A model generated the notes under the pieces. The model saw nothing but the letters and a program-made list of their open reading frames with translations, did not search any database and had not been told where the DNA came from. From Bacteroidota bacterium (lineage in GTDB: Bacteria > Bacteroidota > Bacteroidia > Bacteroidales > Bacteroidaceae), in NCBI GenBank assembly GCA_023426145.1, contig JAFABG010000041.1:1-64000 (forward strand): a stretch of DNA of 64,000 nt, given 5' to 3'. Position numbers and translations under genes: made by a program. Position 1 is the first letter of the stretch. Every line of letters starts with the position of its first letter. Below, piece by piece: positions 9,056 to 18,228 of this stretch.

Positions 9056-9100
9056 CGCAAAAATTGGGCTAATCGATTTTCGATTCGTGATTAGCCCAAT
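9056..9100 (-). terminator. Terminator of the RND efflux operon
   Basis: A perfect 12-bp stem (ATTGGGCTAATC at 9063-9074 with GATTAGCCCAAT at 9089-9100), loop of 14, is followed on the minus strand by TTTTTGCGC. It lies just after the tolC-like gene. Confidence 0.88.
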
Positions 9101-9123
9101 AATTTTGTATAGCGTCGTTTTTT

Positions 9124-10446
9124 TTATTTCAGGTATTGAGTAATCTTCCCACTAATTTGTAATAGTGAGATTTCGCAAAGCTTAGTATTATATTCTGCAG
9201 TGAGTATTCTTTCTTCAGCATCTAATAAACTTTTCTGTGCTTCACGGACTTCGAAACCCGAAAGATCACCTTGCATATAACGATCCATAGCTATATCATG
9301 ATTATCTTTGGCAGTTACAAGATTTTGTCGTTCCAGATTTAACAACTGGAGATTATTTCCATAGGCCTGCCATAGGTTGCTTAGGTCAGAGCGGAGCGAT
9401 AATTCAAGTTCGTCACGTTCAATACGTCGATTTTTATATGCGAGCGTTGCGTTGCGCTTTTCACGACGTCGGTTCCCATCAAAAAGGTTAAATCCTAAGG
9501 TTACTCCAGCATTTAATCCTAGATTTCCTCTTCTACTGGTTGCATTAATATCATATTTATTAAAAGTATAACCATATCCTGTGTTGAGTCTGAGATAAGG
9601 ATAATTTCGGGAATTCGCCTTTTTGTAATCTAACTGTGCAAGTACAGTGTTTTGGTTAGCTTTCAGTAAGGTAGCATTCGTGTTTAAGGTTGCATTCCAC
9701 AATTCTTCGAACTGAAGATCATTATATATATCTATAGTAGAATCTTTGACTAGAATGGTCCGATCGACATTTATGTTACTCATTAGCTCGTTTAATTGGA
9801 TGCGTGATGAATGAAGTAACTCCTGTTGCTTAATATACTGCGCGCTGTCTGCATTAAAGTCAACTTTAGCTTGTTGGTAGTCGAGCCCGGAAAATTTGCC
9901 TACAAGATGACTTGCTTCTGCTATGCGTAAGCGTTCTTTTGAAAGAGACATTGCATAATGAAAGTTTTTTAGTCGAATCTTTTGCTGAATATAATTGTAG
10001 TATTCAGAAGATAGATTAGCAATAAAATCTTCAATAGCAATGCGGGTATTCGTTTCCCCTTGACGTTCCAATTCTTTCAACATCTTATAATTAGTGCTGA
10101 TATTAAAACCATCAAATAGAGTCCAGTTTAGATTTAGACCAACATTTACAGTCTGATCATATACTCCATTGTTTTTGGTTATTTCTCCGGTGGCACGTGT
10201 TTTTGACTCAATATTATCAAGATTCCCGGTATATCCAGCAGAAAGGTCGAGCGTCGGTAAATATCCAGCATTCCCTAGTGTAGCATTGTTTTTACTAATC
10301 TGTTCCTCGTTGTGCGTAATTTGTAGAGAATAGTTGTTTTGTAACCCTTCTTCTAGACAATCTTTTAGTGTGTATACTTGTTGTGCCTTTATCGTGAATA
10401 TCGAGAGGCAGACACAAGCTGTTACTATGTATTTGATTCGTTTCAT
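9124..10446 (-). CDS. TolC-family outer-membrane efflux channel
   Basis: The outer-membrane exit duct of a tripartite RND pump. The 440-residue protein has a signal peptide (about MKRIKYIVTACVCLSIFTIKAQQ) and two outer-membrane efflux protein repeats rich in long amphipathic helices (for example SKERLRIAEASHLVGKFS and the C-terminal RYMQGDLSGFEVREAQKSLL), the normal TolC/OprM layout. It is the last gene of an adaptor-pump-channel operon, 16 bases after the pump gene, and is followed by a strong terminator. Confidence 0.93.
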   Translation of the reverse strand: MKRIKYIVTACVCLSIFTIKAQQVYTLKDCLEEGLQNNYSLQITHNEEQISKNNATLGNAGYLPTLDLSAGYTGNLDNIESKTRATGEITKNNGVYDQTVNVGLNLNWTLFDGFNISTNYKMLKELERQGETNTRIAIEDFIANLSSEYYNYIQQKIRLKNFHYAMSLSKERLRIAEASHLVGKFSGLDYQQAKVDFNADSAQYIKQQELLHSSRIQLNELMSNINVDRTILVKDSTIDIYNDLQFEELWNATLNTNATLLKANQNTVLAQLDYKKANSRNYPYLRLNTGYGYTFNKYDINATSRRGNLGLNAGVTLGFNLFDGNRRREKRNATLAYKNRRIERDELELSLRSDLSNLWQAYGNNLQLLNLERQNLVTAKDNHDIAMDRYMQGDLSGFEVREAQKSLLDAEERILTAEYNTKLCEISLLQISGKITQYLK

Positions 10447-10462
10447 GTAAGTTCCTTTTATA

Positions 10463-13400
10463 TTAATCCTTTAATACCCGGTTCCGATTGGTCGAAATGT
10501 AACTGTATATAGCTGGTACTATGTACATAGTAAGTAGTGTAGAAACAAGCATTCCACCAACTACTGCTGTACCCATAGCAATTCGCTGGTTAGCACCTTC
10601 TCCACTGGCAAATGCTAATGGTATAAGTCCAAGTATGGTTGAGGCACTTGTCATCAGAATTGGGCGAAGACGTTGCAAGGCCGATTCCTTGATTGCTTTA
10701 ATTTTATCTTCACCCGCATCTTGTTTTTGATTTGCGAATTCAACTATAAGAATACCGTTCTTAGCCACTAATCCAATCAACATAATGATACCTATCTGGC
10801 TGAATATATTCATTGTGATCCCTCCGAAAGACATGAAGACCAAGGCGCCGGCAATAGCTAAGGGTACAGTTAGCATGATAACCAATGGATCTTTAAAACT
10901 TTCGAATTGAGCAGCTAAAATTAAGTATATTAGTAAAATTGCGAGAATAAAAGCGAACATGAGGCTAGATGAACTTTCACGATATTCTTTTGAGTCTCCT
11001 GCTAGTGCAGTTCTGAAGGTATCATCTAGGGTTTCCTTCGCAATTTTATCCATTTCATCCAATCCTTCACCAATCGTTTTTCCTTCTGCCAGACCAGCAG
11101 ATATTGTGGCAGAAACAAATCGATTATAGCGATATAATTTAGGAGGAGCAATGCCGCTTTCCAATTCAATTAAGTTGTCTAGCTGAATCATTTCGCCACT
11201 GTTATTGCGAATGTATATAGCTTTTAAATCAGTAGGCTTATTCCTTTGTTGTCGATTAATCTCACCTAATATTTCATATTGCTTTCCGTTCATATAAAAG
11301 TATCCCATACGTTGTCCGCTTAATCCGTATTGCAAAGTTTGGGCTATATTTCTGGTACTTACTCCCATAACACTCGCTTTGTCACGATTAATCTGAATAC
11401 GAGCTTCCGGTTTGCTAAATTTTAAATCCACATCTGCCATTTGAAAGACAGGATTATCGTAAACTTTCGCCATAAATTGAGGAAGTACATCTTGCAACTT
11501 CTCTAAATTGATGGCTTGAAGCACATATTGCACTGGCATACTACCGCGGCGTCCGCCGAACGATGACTGCTGTTGAACAAATGAGCGTGCCATCGTTTTT
11601 TTCTGGACTGCCTTCGATATTTTTTCCGCTACATCCATTTGCGTGTACTTACGTTCCTTCATGTCTTTTAGGGTAATACGAACATTACCATTACCACTTG
11701 ATACACGTGCAGTAACTGCCTCGGCGTCTTGTACCAAAGAATCGACGAGGTGAGTGATGTCTTCAGTATAGTCGCGAATATATTCGTATGTTATGCCTTC
11801 TGCACCTCTTGTACTAATAGATATCTGTGAGCGGTCTTCAAGTGGTGCCATTTCTGAAGGTATAGCATACCATAAATAGCTAATAAGACAGAGTGTGCTT
11901 ATAGTAAATAGAATTGCAATCCATCGCCTTTTTAAGAAAGCATTAAGCGAACGACTATATAAAAGGTTTAGTCCCTCAAAAAAAGGTTCGGTTTTACTGT
12001 AAAACCAGTTATGCTTTTCTCTTTTTATAAGAATCTTGGTTGCTAACATTGGAGTGAAAGTCAGTGCTGCGAATGACGAGATAATTACTGAGCCAGAAAT
12101 GACAATACTGAATTCTCTGAATAATCGGCCTGTCATACCTTGCATAAAGACAATTGGGAAGAACACAGCAACAAGTGTGATAGTAGTAGAGATGACAGCA
12201 AAAAAGATTTCTTTTGCTCCCTCAATTCCAGCCTCTTTAGGCCTCATACCTTTTTCAATTCGAATATAAATATTTTCCGTCATAACAATAGCATCGTCAA
12301 CGACTAACCCCACTGCTAACACGATAGCAAGCATAGAAAGTACGTTGATCGAAAATCCGGCCAAATACATAACGAAAAATGCACCGATTAGTGACACCGG
12401 AATCACGATACAGGGAATGAGTGTTACTCGCCAGTCACGCAAAAAAAGGAAAATAATTATGATAACAAGAACAAAAGCGATATATACTGTATCTTTTACT
12501 TCATTGATAGAAGCCCTAATGAATTTAGTGTTATCAAAGCCGTAACTGTAGGTAACATCCTCGGGGAGATCTTTTTTCATTTGCTGCATACGCTTGTATA
12601 CAGCATCAGCTATCTCGATGTGATTAGCTCCTGGCTGGGGGATGACCACAATACCAACCATAGGTACCCCATTCATCTTCATATAGCTCTTAATGTCGGC
12701 AGGTCCTAGTTCAGCTCGGCCTATATCGCTAAAGCGGATAATACGGTTTTTGTCTTCTCTGATAATGAGATTGTTGAATTCAGCCGCTGTATGCATTAAA
12801 CCTAAAGTGCGGATGGTTAGTTCGGTTGTATTTCCCTCTATGCTCCCCGAAGGTAGCTCCACATTTTCATTATCTACTGCATTTTTCACGTCAATGGGTG
12901 TAATTCCATAGCCAGCCATTTTTACAGGATCAAGCCATAAACGCATTGAATATCGTTTTTCTCCCCAGATGGACACACTACTCACGTCTGAAATAGTCTG
13001 CAATTGTTCTTTAACTGTCAAATCAGCAATTTCACTCAATTCGAGTAATGACCGTTTATCGCTTTGCAAGGCAACCATTAAAATTGGCATTGCATCGGCG
13101 TCTGCTTTCGACACAGTTGGTGGATCACAGTCACGGGGCAGAAATCTTTGAGCGCGTGAAACTTTATCACGTACATCATTGGCTGCAGTTTCCAAGTCAA
13201 CAGAGAGTTCGAATTCTATGGTGATTCGACTTTGACCTTGTTGACTTACACTTGATAATGAACGAATACCAGGAATTCCATTGATATTTTGTTCGAGCGG
13301 TTCCGTTATCTGATTCTCAATCACGTCTGCGTTAGCTCCCGGATAAGAACAACTGACAGAGATGATAGGATTATCTACTGAGGGATATTCACGTACCCCA

Positions 13401-13495
13401 AGATAGCTGTAGCCAATGATACCAAACAAGAGAATGATAATAGTTAGTACGGTGGCTAATACTGGACGGCGTATACTTAATTCAGATATATTCAT
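10463..13495 (-). CDS. RND multidrug efflux pump, inner-membrane subunit (HAE1 type)
   Basis: A proton-driven inner-membrane transporter of the AcrB/MexB type, about 1010 residues, with two six-helix halves and two large periplasmic loops. The TM4 signature AVGLVVDDAIVMTENIY with its paired Asp residues supports the HAE1 (drug) rather than the heavy-metal subgroup. The second half has the related LIGLVAKNGILIVEFANQ. The open frame extends to 13516 and would overlap the adaptor gene by 8 bases. The ATG at 13495 (MNISELSIRRPVLATV) matches the usual RND N-terminus and removes the overlap, so I prefer it. The drug range cannot be read from sequence. Confidence 0.95.
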   Translation of the reverse strand: MNISELSIRRPVLATVLTIIILLFGIIGYSYLGVREYPSVDNPIISVSCSYPGANADVIENQITEPLEQNINGIPGIRSLSSVSQQGQSRITIEFELSVDLETAANDVRDKVSRAQRFLPRDCDPPTVSKADADAMPILMVALQSDKRSLLELSEIADLTVKEQLQTISDVSSVSIWGEKRYSMRLWLDPVKMAGYGITPIDVKNAVDNENVELPSGSIEGNTTELTIRTLGLMHTAAEFNNLIIREDKNRIIRFSDIGRAELGPADIKSYMKMNGVPMVGIVVIPQPGANHIEIADAVYKRMQQMKKDLPEDVTYSYGFDNTKFIRASINEVKDTVYIAFVLVIIIIFLFLRDWRVTLIPCIVIPVSLIGAFFVMYLAGFSINVLSMLAIVLAVGLVVDDAIVMTENIYIRIEKGMRPKEAGIEGAKEIFFAVISTTITLVAVFFPIVFMQGMTGRLFREFSIVISGSVIISSFAALTFTPMLATKILIKREKHNWFYSKTEPFFEGLNLLYSRSLNAFLKRRWIAILFTISTLCLISYLWYAIPSEMAPLEDRSQISISTRGAEGITYEYIRDYTEDITHLVDSLVQDAEAVTARVSSGNGNVRITLKDMKERKYTQMDVAEKISKAVQKKTMARSFVQQQSSFGGRRGSMPVQYVLQAINLEKLQDVLPQFMAKVYDNPVFQMADVDLKFSKPEARIQINRDKASVMGVSTRNIAQTLQYGLSGQRMGYFYMNGKQYEILGEINRQQRNKPTDLKAIYIRNNSGEMIQLDNLIELESGIAPPKLYRYNRFVSATISAGLAEGKTIGEGLDEMDKIAKETLDDTFRTALAGDSKEYRESSSSLMFAFILAILLIYLILAAQFESFKDPLVIMLTVPLAIAGALVFMSFGGITMNIFSQIGIIMLIGLVAKNGILIVEFANQKQDAGEDKIKAIKESALQRLRPILMTSASTILGLIPLAFASGEGANQRIAMGTAVVGGMLVSTLLTMYIVPAIYSYISTNRNRVLKD

Positions 13496-13508
13496 AAGTA
13501 AAATGGGG

Positions 13509-14591
13509 TTAATCAATATGATCTAAGGTGACCGGAAGTCCCATGCGAAGTTGTAATGTGCCAGATGTCAGAATTGTGTCTCCAACTGCTAATCCTCTTA
13601 CGATTTGTACTTCTGAGTCTGTACGAATACCTGTTGTGACTTCTATAGGCTCTGCTATTCCTGATCTATATAAGAAAACTTTATCTTTTCCCATTTCAGG
13701 CACTATGGCTTCAGTAGGTATGGCAATAGCATTTGGTATTTCTTCTTTTCTTAATAGAATGCTAGCATATCGCCCCGGAAGTAATGCTCTGTTGATGTTT
13801 GGGTAAAGAGCGCGAGCAGTGAATTGGTGTAAATTGGGATCTATTGTTGATTCAACTGCATATACTTGTGCATTGAAGGCATCTAATTTTCCCTCTATTT
13901 TGAAATTTAGCTTCGTTCCTTTTTTTATTTGGCTTGCATAGCGTTCTGGAACTGAGAACTCTACTTTTAACGGTGCAATCTTTGTGAGTTTTGCAATTAT
14001 TGTATTAGGAGAAGCATACGATCCAATGCTGATTTGGCGAAGCCCGATGACACCGTTAAACGGAGCACGGAGCTCAGTTAGAGCAATATTTGCTTTTACG
14101 ATTTCTATGTCTGCATTTAAAGTAGCTAAATCAGTTTTAACTTGTTCATATGCCTCTTTACTGACTGCATCACGTTTAAGCAATGCGTCTTGACGAAACA
14201 CTCGATCTTCTGCGAGTTTTAGCTGAGCTACAAGACGCTGTAATTGCGCTTGTAACTGGCGGTCGTTAACTTTGGCTAGCAGTTGTCCTTTTCTAACAGA
14301 AGTTCCTTCTTCAAAATTTATTTCCACCACTTTGCCAGATGTCTCGAATGATAAATCGACCTCTTCATCTGGTAATAATACGCCTGTAGTAGTAAATTCA
14401 TCCGTTAATAATTGTGGCTTAATAACCTTGGCATTAACATTTAGAATTTTCTTGTTGTTTTTTTTGCTGTCCATCATTTTATCGGCAGCAACCAACTCTT
14501 CGTTTTGGCTGGGCAGCTGTGAATAAATTCCTCCACCGACAATTCCGGCACCAATGAAAATAATGAGGGCCCACTTAGCTTTCTTGTTCAT
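13509..14591 (-). CDS. RND efflux periplasmic adaptor (membrane fusion protein)
   Basis: The 360-residue HlyD/AcrA-type adaptor links the pump to the TolC-like channel. An N-terminal membrane anchor (about residues 6-25) is followed by the lipoyl-like half (VDLSFETSGKVVEINFEEGTSVRKGQLLAKV) and an alpha-helical hairpin (about 115-165). The second lipoyl half follows (ELRAPFNGVIGLRQISIGSYAS), then the beta-barrel and membrane-proximal domains. No lipobox Cys is present, so it is anchored by its helix. It is the first gene of the operon. The 205-base region upstream holds a 14-bp palindrome but no clear -7 element. Confidence 0.93.
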   Translation of the reverse strand: MNKKAKWALIIFIGAGIVGGGIYSQLPSQNEELVAADKMMDSKKNNKKILNVNAKVIKPQLLTDEFTTTGVLLPDEEVDLSFETSGKVVEINFEEGTSVRKGQLLAKVNDRQLQAQLQRLVAQLKLAEDRVFRQDALLKRDAVSKEAYEQVKTDLATLNADIEIVKANIALTELRAPFNGVIGLRQISIGSYASPNTIIAKLTKIAPLKVEFSVPERYASQIKKGTKLNFKIEGKLDAFNAQVYAVESTIDPNLHQFTARALYPNINRALLPGRYASILLRKEEIPNAIAIPTEAIVPEMGKDKVFLYRSGIAEPIEVTTGIRTDSEVQIVRGLAVGDTILTSGTLQLRMGLPVTLDHID

Positions 14592-14623
14592 GGTTTAGTA
14601 TGTATAGTTTGTATAGTGTATGA

Positions 14624-14637
14624 ATATGATATCATAT
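14624..14637. promoter_or_regulatory. Palindrome upstream of the efflux operon (candidate operator)
   Basis: ATATGATATCATAT is a perfect 14-bp palindrome 33 bases before the adaptor start. TGTATAGT-like words repeat just downstream on the plus strand. AT-rich palindromes arise by chance, so this is only a candidate repressor site. No regulator gene is adjacent. Confidence 0.3.
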
Positions 14638-14796
14638 CTATCAATTAGACAACCGATGAAAGAGAAGGTTTATTTCTAAACGAGTGAAAAATAGTTAACA
14701 GTTGTTGAAAGGAAGCTCGCTCCCGGAAAGGATTTTACATGGTTCTCTTTCATAAAATTGATGAGGGATAAGCTAAAAAGAGGATATTGCTTATTG

Positions 14797-15729
14797 TTAA
14801 TAAGCAGCTCTATACTTACCTTCTTCTTTGTCTTCTAGCATATTAAGGTAAGATGTATAACGAGATTCGCTTATTGTATGCTTTTCGACTGCTTCACGAA
14901 CTGCACATCCAGGCTCATTACGATGTGTACAGTTTCCATATTTGCAATTAGCAGAGACCTCAAAAATTTCTCGAAAATAATGTCCAATTTCTTCTTCTTC
15001 CATGTCGAAAGTTCCGAAACCTTTGATTCCCGGAGTATCAATTATGTACCCGTCTCCAGCAACAGGAAACATCTCAGAAAAGGTGGTGGTATGCATCCCT
15101 TTATTGTGATAAGTGGAGATATTTGCTGTTTTTACATCAGCTTGGGGCAATATTGCATTAATTAGGGTAGATTTTCCTACTCCTGAGTGCCCTGAAAAAA
15201 GAGTTATTTTACTTTCAAGATCCTTTTTAATTGTTTCAATCCCGATTAGATTTTTCGCTGAAATCTTGAAACAAGGGTAGCCTATATGGGTATAAAGATT
15301 AATAAGAGCATCCAAATAGCGAAGCTCATCTTCGTTATAAGCATCAACTTTGTTAAAAACTAACTTAACAGGTACTTGGTAGGCTTCAGCAGAAGCCAAA
15401 AAACGATCAATAAAAATAGTAGATGTTTCGGGATAGTTAATCGTGACCAGTAACATACACTGATCTAGGTTAGCAGCTAGTATATGAGATTGTTTAGAAA
15501 GATTGGAAGAACGACGGACGATATAGTTCTTCCTATCTTCAATTTCATTAATGAAAGCAGTGCCTTCTTGGTTGAGAATAATCTGAACGCGGTCACCCAC
15601 AGTTATAGGGTTGGTACTTCGAATCCCTTTCAGCCGGAAATTACCTTTGATTTTACACTCAATAAATTGTCCGTCGTCGGTCTTCACTAGATACCAACTA
15701 CCTGTGTTTTTGATTACTAATCCGTGCAC
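14797..15729 (-). CDS. rsgA: Ribosome small subunit-dependent GTPase A (RsgA)
   Basis: RsgA is a late 30S ribosome assembly factor with a circularly permuted GTPase domain. All expected parts are present in 310 residues: an N-terminal OB-fold (about 1-70), then G4 NKVD at 126-129, G1 GHSGVGKS at 180-187 and G3 DTPG at 231-234 in permuted order. The C-terminal zinc finger has C262, C267, H269 and C275. It follows frr by 17 bases on the same strand, so the two translation factors probably share the frr promoter. Confidence 0.95.
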   Translation of the reverse strand: MHGLVIKNTGSWYLVKTDDGQFIECKIKGNFRLKGIRSTNPITVGDRVQIILNQEGTAFINEIEDRKNYIVRRSSNLSKQSHILAANLDQCMLLVTINYPETSTIFIDRFLASAEAYQVPVKLVFNKVDAYNEDELRYLDALINLYTHIGYPCFKISAKNLIGIETIKKDLESKITLFSGHSGVGKSTLINAILPQADVKTANISTYHNKGMHTTTFSEMFPVAGDGYIIDTPGIKGFGTFDMEEEEIGHYFREIFEVSANCKYGNCTHRNEPGCAVREAVEKHTISESRYTSYLNMLEDKEEGKYRAAY

Positions 15730-15746
15730 TTTGCTTTATTCGTATA

Positions 15747-16307
15747 TTAAACGGTCATGATTTCTTTGTCCTTCTCGGCTAGCATATCATCAATTTGTTT
15801 GATATACTTATCGTGGATTTTTTGCAGTTTAGCTTCAGCATTCTTTTGTTCATCTTCTGCTAATCCGTCTTTTACCGCTTTTTTCAGTGCATCGATCCCG
15901 TCACGACGTGCATTTCGTACACTGACTTTTGCGGTTTCTCCTTCACCTTTACATTGTTTTGCGAGTTGTTTACGACGCTCTTCAGTCAGAGGGGGAATAC
16001 CAAGGCGAATAATTTCACCATTGTTTTCAGGCATAATTCCCAAATCAGAGTCGATTATGGCTTTTTCAATAACACGGAACATGCTTTTATCCCAAGGTTT
16101 AATTGTAATGCTTCGGGCATCTGGAGTCGTTATAGCTGCCACATTACTGATAGCTACCATGCTTCCGTAAGAGTCTACGCGAATACCATCTAATAATCTG
16201 GTGCTTGCTTTTCCAGCACGAATATGTGCTAAAGCTTCTTCCAGATACATTACAGCCATGTCCATTTTTTCTTGTGCATTGTCAAGGCAAGTCTTTACGT
16301 CTACCAT
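15747..16307 (-). CDS. frr: Ribosome recycling factor
   Basis: Frr splits post-termination ribosomes together with EF-G. The 186-residue protein has the family length and motifs: a long N-terminal helix (EKMDMAVMYLEEALAHIRAGKASTRLLDGI), the domain II segment ITIKPWDKSMFRVIEKAI and the C-terminal helix rich in Arg/Lys (TEERRKQLAKQCKGEGETAKVSVRNARRD). It is transcribed from its own promoter, whose -35-like part lies in the end of the upstream DMT gene, and continues into rsgA. Confidence 0.97.
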   Translation of the reverse strand: MVDVKTCLDNAQEKMDMAVMYLEEALAHIRAGKASTRLLDGIRVDSYGSMVAISNVAAITTPDARSITIKPWDKSMFRVIEKAIIDSDLGIMPENNGEIIRLGIPPLTEERRKQLAKQCKGEGETAKVSVRNARRDGIDALKKAVKDGLAEDEQKNAEAKLQKIHDKYIKQIDDMLAEKDKEIMTV

Positions 16308-16347
16308 ATTTTTGATAATTAAAGTTGCTATTTGGTTGATTAATTAG

Positions 16348-16378
16348 CAAAAGTATATCATTTTTTGTTCATCTGCAA
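16348..16378 (-). promoter_or_regulatory. frr promoter
   Basis: On the minus strand TTG (16378-16376), a 20-base spacer, then TACTTTTG (16355-16348) fit the Bacteroides promoter. The upstream half overlaps the 3' end of the DMT transporter gene. Confidence 0.75.
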
Positions 16379-17269
16379 CAGCACACTCATCTTTTTTATA
16401 AGTGACTTTCCTACAAATATTAAGGTAACTGCGGTGATAATCATGAAGATACCTATGATTAATCGTAATGTTAATTTCTCGTGAAATAGCATAACTCCAA
16501 AGAAAAGTGCAGTCACTGGTTCTAGTGCTCCAAGTATGGCTGTAGAGGTAGAGCCTATATAATGAATGGCCAACGCAGTACAAATAAGCGATACAGCAGT
16601 AGGCAATGCTGCTAACGCTAGCACATCTACCCATAACCATGCTGAAGGTATAACCTGTAACTCTAGACAAAAATTTAAGCGGACGATGTATACAGATAAA
16701 CCGAATAATATCGCATAGAATGTGAGTTTTGTAGTTGATAAGGCTTTTAATGAAGAACGATTGACGCTTACTATATAAACAGCGTAGGATAGTGACGATA
16801 ATAAAACAAAAATAATACCTATTGTCGAAAGTGTTTTACTTCCATTTCCATGGTAAAGTAGCCCTATTCCAAATAAAGCTAACAAGATAGAAAAAAAGGT
16901 CATTGCTGTTATTCTCTCTTTAAAAAACGCTCCCATAATAACGGCTACTACTACAGGATATACAAATAATATGGTAGATGCAATTCCTGCATCCATATAG
17001 TTGTAACTCATAAATAGGAATAATGAAGAAAAAGAGAAGAGTAACCCCATGATTATTAGGGGTAATATATCAGCTTTTCGGAGAGCAAATGATTGCTTTT
17101 GCATTTTCATTAAAACTCCTAATACGATAACAGCGAATGCGTAACGATAAAATAACACTGTATCGACGCTCATGCCTGCTTTATATAGCGGTAGAGTAAA
17201 AAGAGGATTCATGCCGTAGCTTGCAGCGGCGATGGCTCCATAGATAAAACCTTTGGTCTTGTTATTCAT
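16358..17269 (-). CDS. DMT-superfamily (EamA) transporter
   Basis: An inner-membrane exporter with about ten hydrophobic helices arranged as two EamA repeats: GAIAAASYGMNPLFTLPLYKAG opens the first and FVLLSSLSYAVYIVSVNRSS the second, and GALEPVTALFFGVMLFHEKLTLR is the classic end-of-repeat motif. Substrates of such proteins are metabolites or amino acids and cannot be guessed here. The open frame begins at 17299, but that ATG lies inside the -7 element (17297-17304). I therefore prefer the start MNNKTKGF at 17269; 17281 (MAKIM) is also possible. Confidence 0.9.
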   Translation of the reverse strand: MNNKTKGFIYGAIAAASYGMNPLFTLPLYKAGMSVDTVLFYRYAFAVIVLGVLMKMQKQSFALRKADILPLIIMGLLFSFSSLFLFMSYNYMDAGIASTILFVYPVVVAVIMGAFFKERITAMTFFSILLALFGIGLLYHGNGSKTLSTIGIIFVLLSSLSYAVYIVSVNRSSLKALSTTKLTFYAILFGLSVYIVRLNFCLELQVIPSAWLWVDVLALAALPTAVSLICTALAIHYIGSTSTAILGALEPVTALFFGVMLFHEKLTLRLIIGIFMIITAVTLIFVGKSLIKKMSVLLQMNKK

Positions 17270-17296
17270 TATTTTAGCCATCTTAAAAACGGCGTG

Positions 17297-17304
17297 CAAA
17301 AGTA
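17297..17304 (-). promoter_or_regulatory. DMT transporter promoter, -7 element
   Basis: TACTTTTG on the minus strand. Transcription should start near 17290, which rules out the longest open frame start at 17299. Confidence 0.6.
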
Positions 17305-17391
17305 CGGAGTTCGTAGATGAAAAACAAGAGTTTGGGTACTTGATAGTGAAATTTAATATTTCGGAGGAGATGTCTTAATTTTCTGACGTAT

Positions 17392-17419
17392 GAAAAAGGC
17401 TGACTCACATGTCAGCCTT
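17392..17419 (-). terminator. Terminator after pyrH
   Basis: A perfect 9-bp stem AAGGCTGAC / GTCAGCCTT with a 6-base loop is followed on the minus strand by TTTTTCAT. Confidence 0.88.
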
Positions 17420-17444
17420 ATATATTTTGAGGACTAAAAAATAG

Positions 17445-18155
17445 TTAGTTATGTACTAGCGTACCTATTTTATCTCCGTCAATAACTTTCTTTAGATTTC
17501 CTACTGTATCCATGTCAAAAACTACAATTGGCAGATTGTTTTCTTTGCACATACAAGTAGCTGTTAGGTCCATGACTTTGAGACCACGTTTCAGCACCTC
17601 ATCGTAAGTGATCTCTTCGAATTTAGTAGCTGTGGGATCTTTTTCCGGATCCGCTGTATAAATACCATCTACACGGGTACCTTTCAACATGACATCCGCT
17701 TCAATTTCTATGCCACGAAGTGAAGAGCCAGTATCAGTCGTGAAAAACGGATTCCCTGTTCCAGCAGACATGATTACAATTTCATTGTTTTCCATACATT
17801 CAATGGCTTTCCATTTATTGTAAAATTCGCCTATAGGCTCCATGCGTATTGCTGTAAGTACTCGCGCCTTCACCCCTGAGGCTACTAATGCAGAACTAAG
17901 TGCTAGACTATTGATAACTGTTGCTAGCATACCCATTTGATCACCTTTCACTCGATCAAAGCCTTTGTTTGCACCGCTTAATCCACGGAATATATTACCT
18001 CCACCAATAACAATTCCTATTTGTACGCCTTGCTCGTGTATTTGTTTAATTTGTGCAGCGTATTCTGCAAGTCTTTTTTCATCAATACCATATTGTTTTT
18101 CTCCCATCAGGCTTTCACCACTGAGCTTTAGTAAGATTCTGTTAAACTTAGCCAT
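17445..18155 (-). CDS. pyrH: UMP kinase
   Basis: PyrH phosphorylates UMP to UDP in pyrimidine nucleotide synthesis. The 236-residue protein is a bacterial amino-acid-kinase-fold UMP kinase: LLKLSGESLMG at the N-terminus, VIGGGNIFRG for phosphate binding, the DQMGMLATVINSLAL helix, and AGTGNPFFTTDTGSSLRGIEIEADVMLKGTRVDGIYTADPEKDP for nucleotide and Mg binding. Its own -7 element is at 18180-18187 and a terminator follows, so it is probably monocistronic or the last gene after the MATE gene. Confidence 0.97.
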   Translation of the reverse strand: MAKFNRILLKLSGESLMGEKQYGIDEKRLAEYAAQIKQIHEQGVQIGIVIGGGNIFRGLSGANKGFDRVKGDQMGMLATVINSLALSSALVASGVKARVLTAIRMEPIGEFYNKWKAIECMENNEIVIMSAGTGNPFFTTDTGSSLRGIEIEADVMLKGTRVDGIYTADPEKDPTATKFEEITYDEVLKRGLKVMDLTATCMCKENNLPIVVFDMDTVGNLKKVIDGDKIGTLVHN

Positions 18156-18179
18156 ATTTTATTCTTTTTATTTTTTTTG

Positions 18180-18187
18180 CAAATATA
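18180..18187 (-). promoter_or_regulatory. pyrH promoter, -7 element
   Basis: TATATTTG on the minus strand, 24 bases before the pyrH start. Confidence 0.55.
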
Positions 18188-18228
18188 GAGATAAATTGTC
18201 GGAAAAGTCTCAAACTAATCTGATAGTT

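Noticed and set aside
10521..14526. Several open frames on the plus strand opposite the RND pump and adaptor
   Set aside because: They are shadows of strongly conserved minus-strand genes, without own promoters or recognisable domains.
14780..14806. Hairpin GCTTATT/AATAAGC at the rsgA stop as a terminator
   Set aside because: The stem is only 7 bp with a 3-base loop and lacks a T-run on the coding strand.
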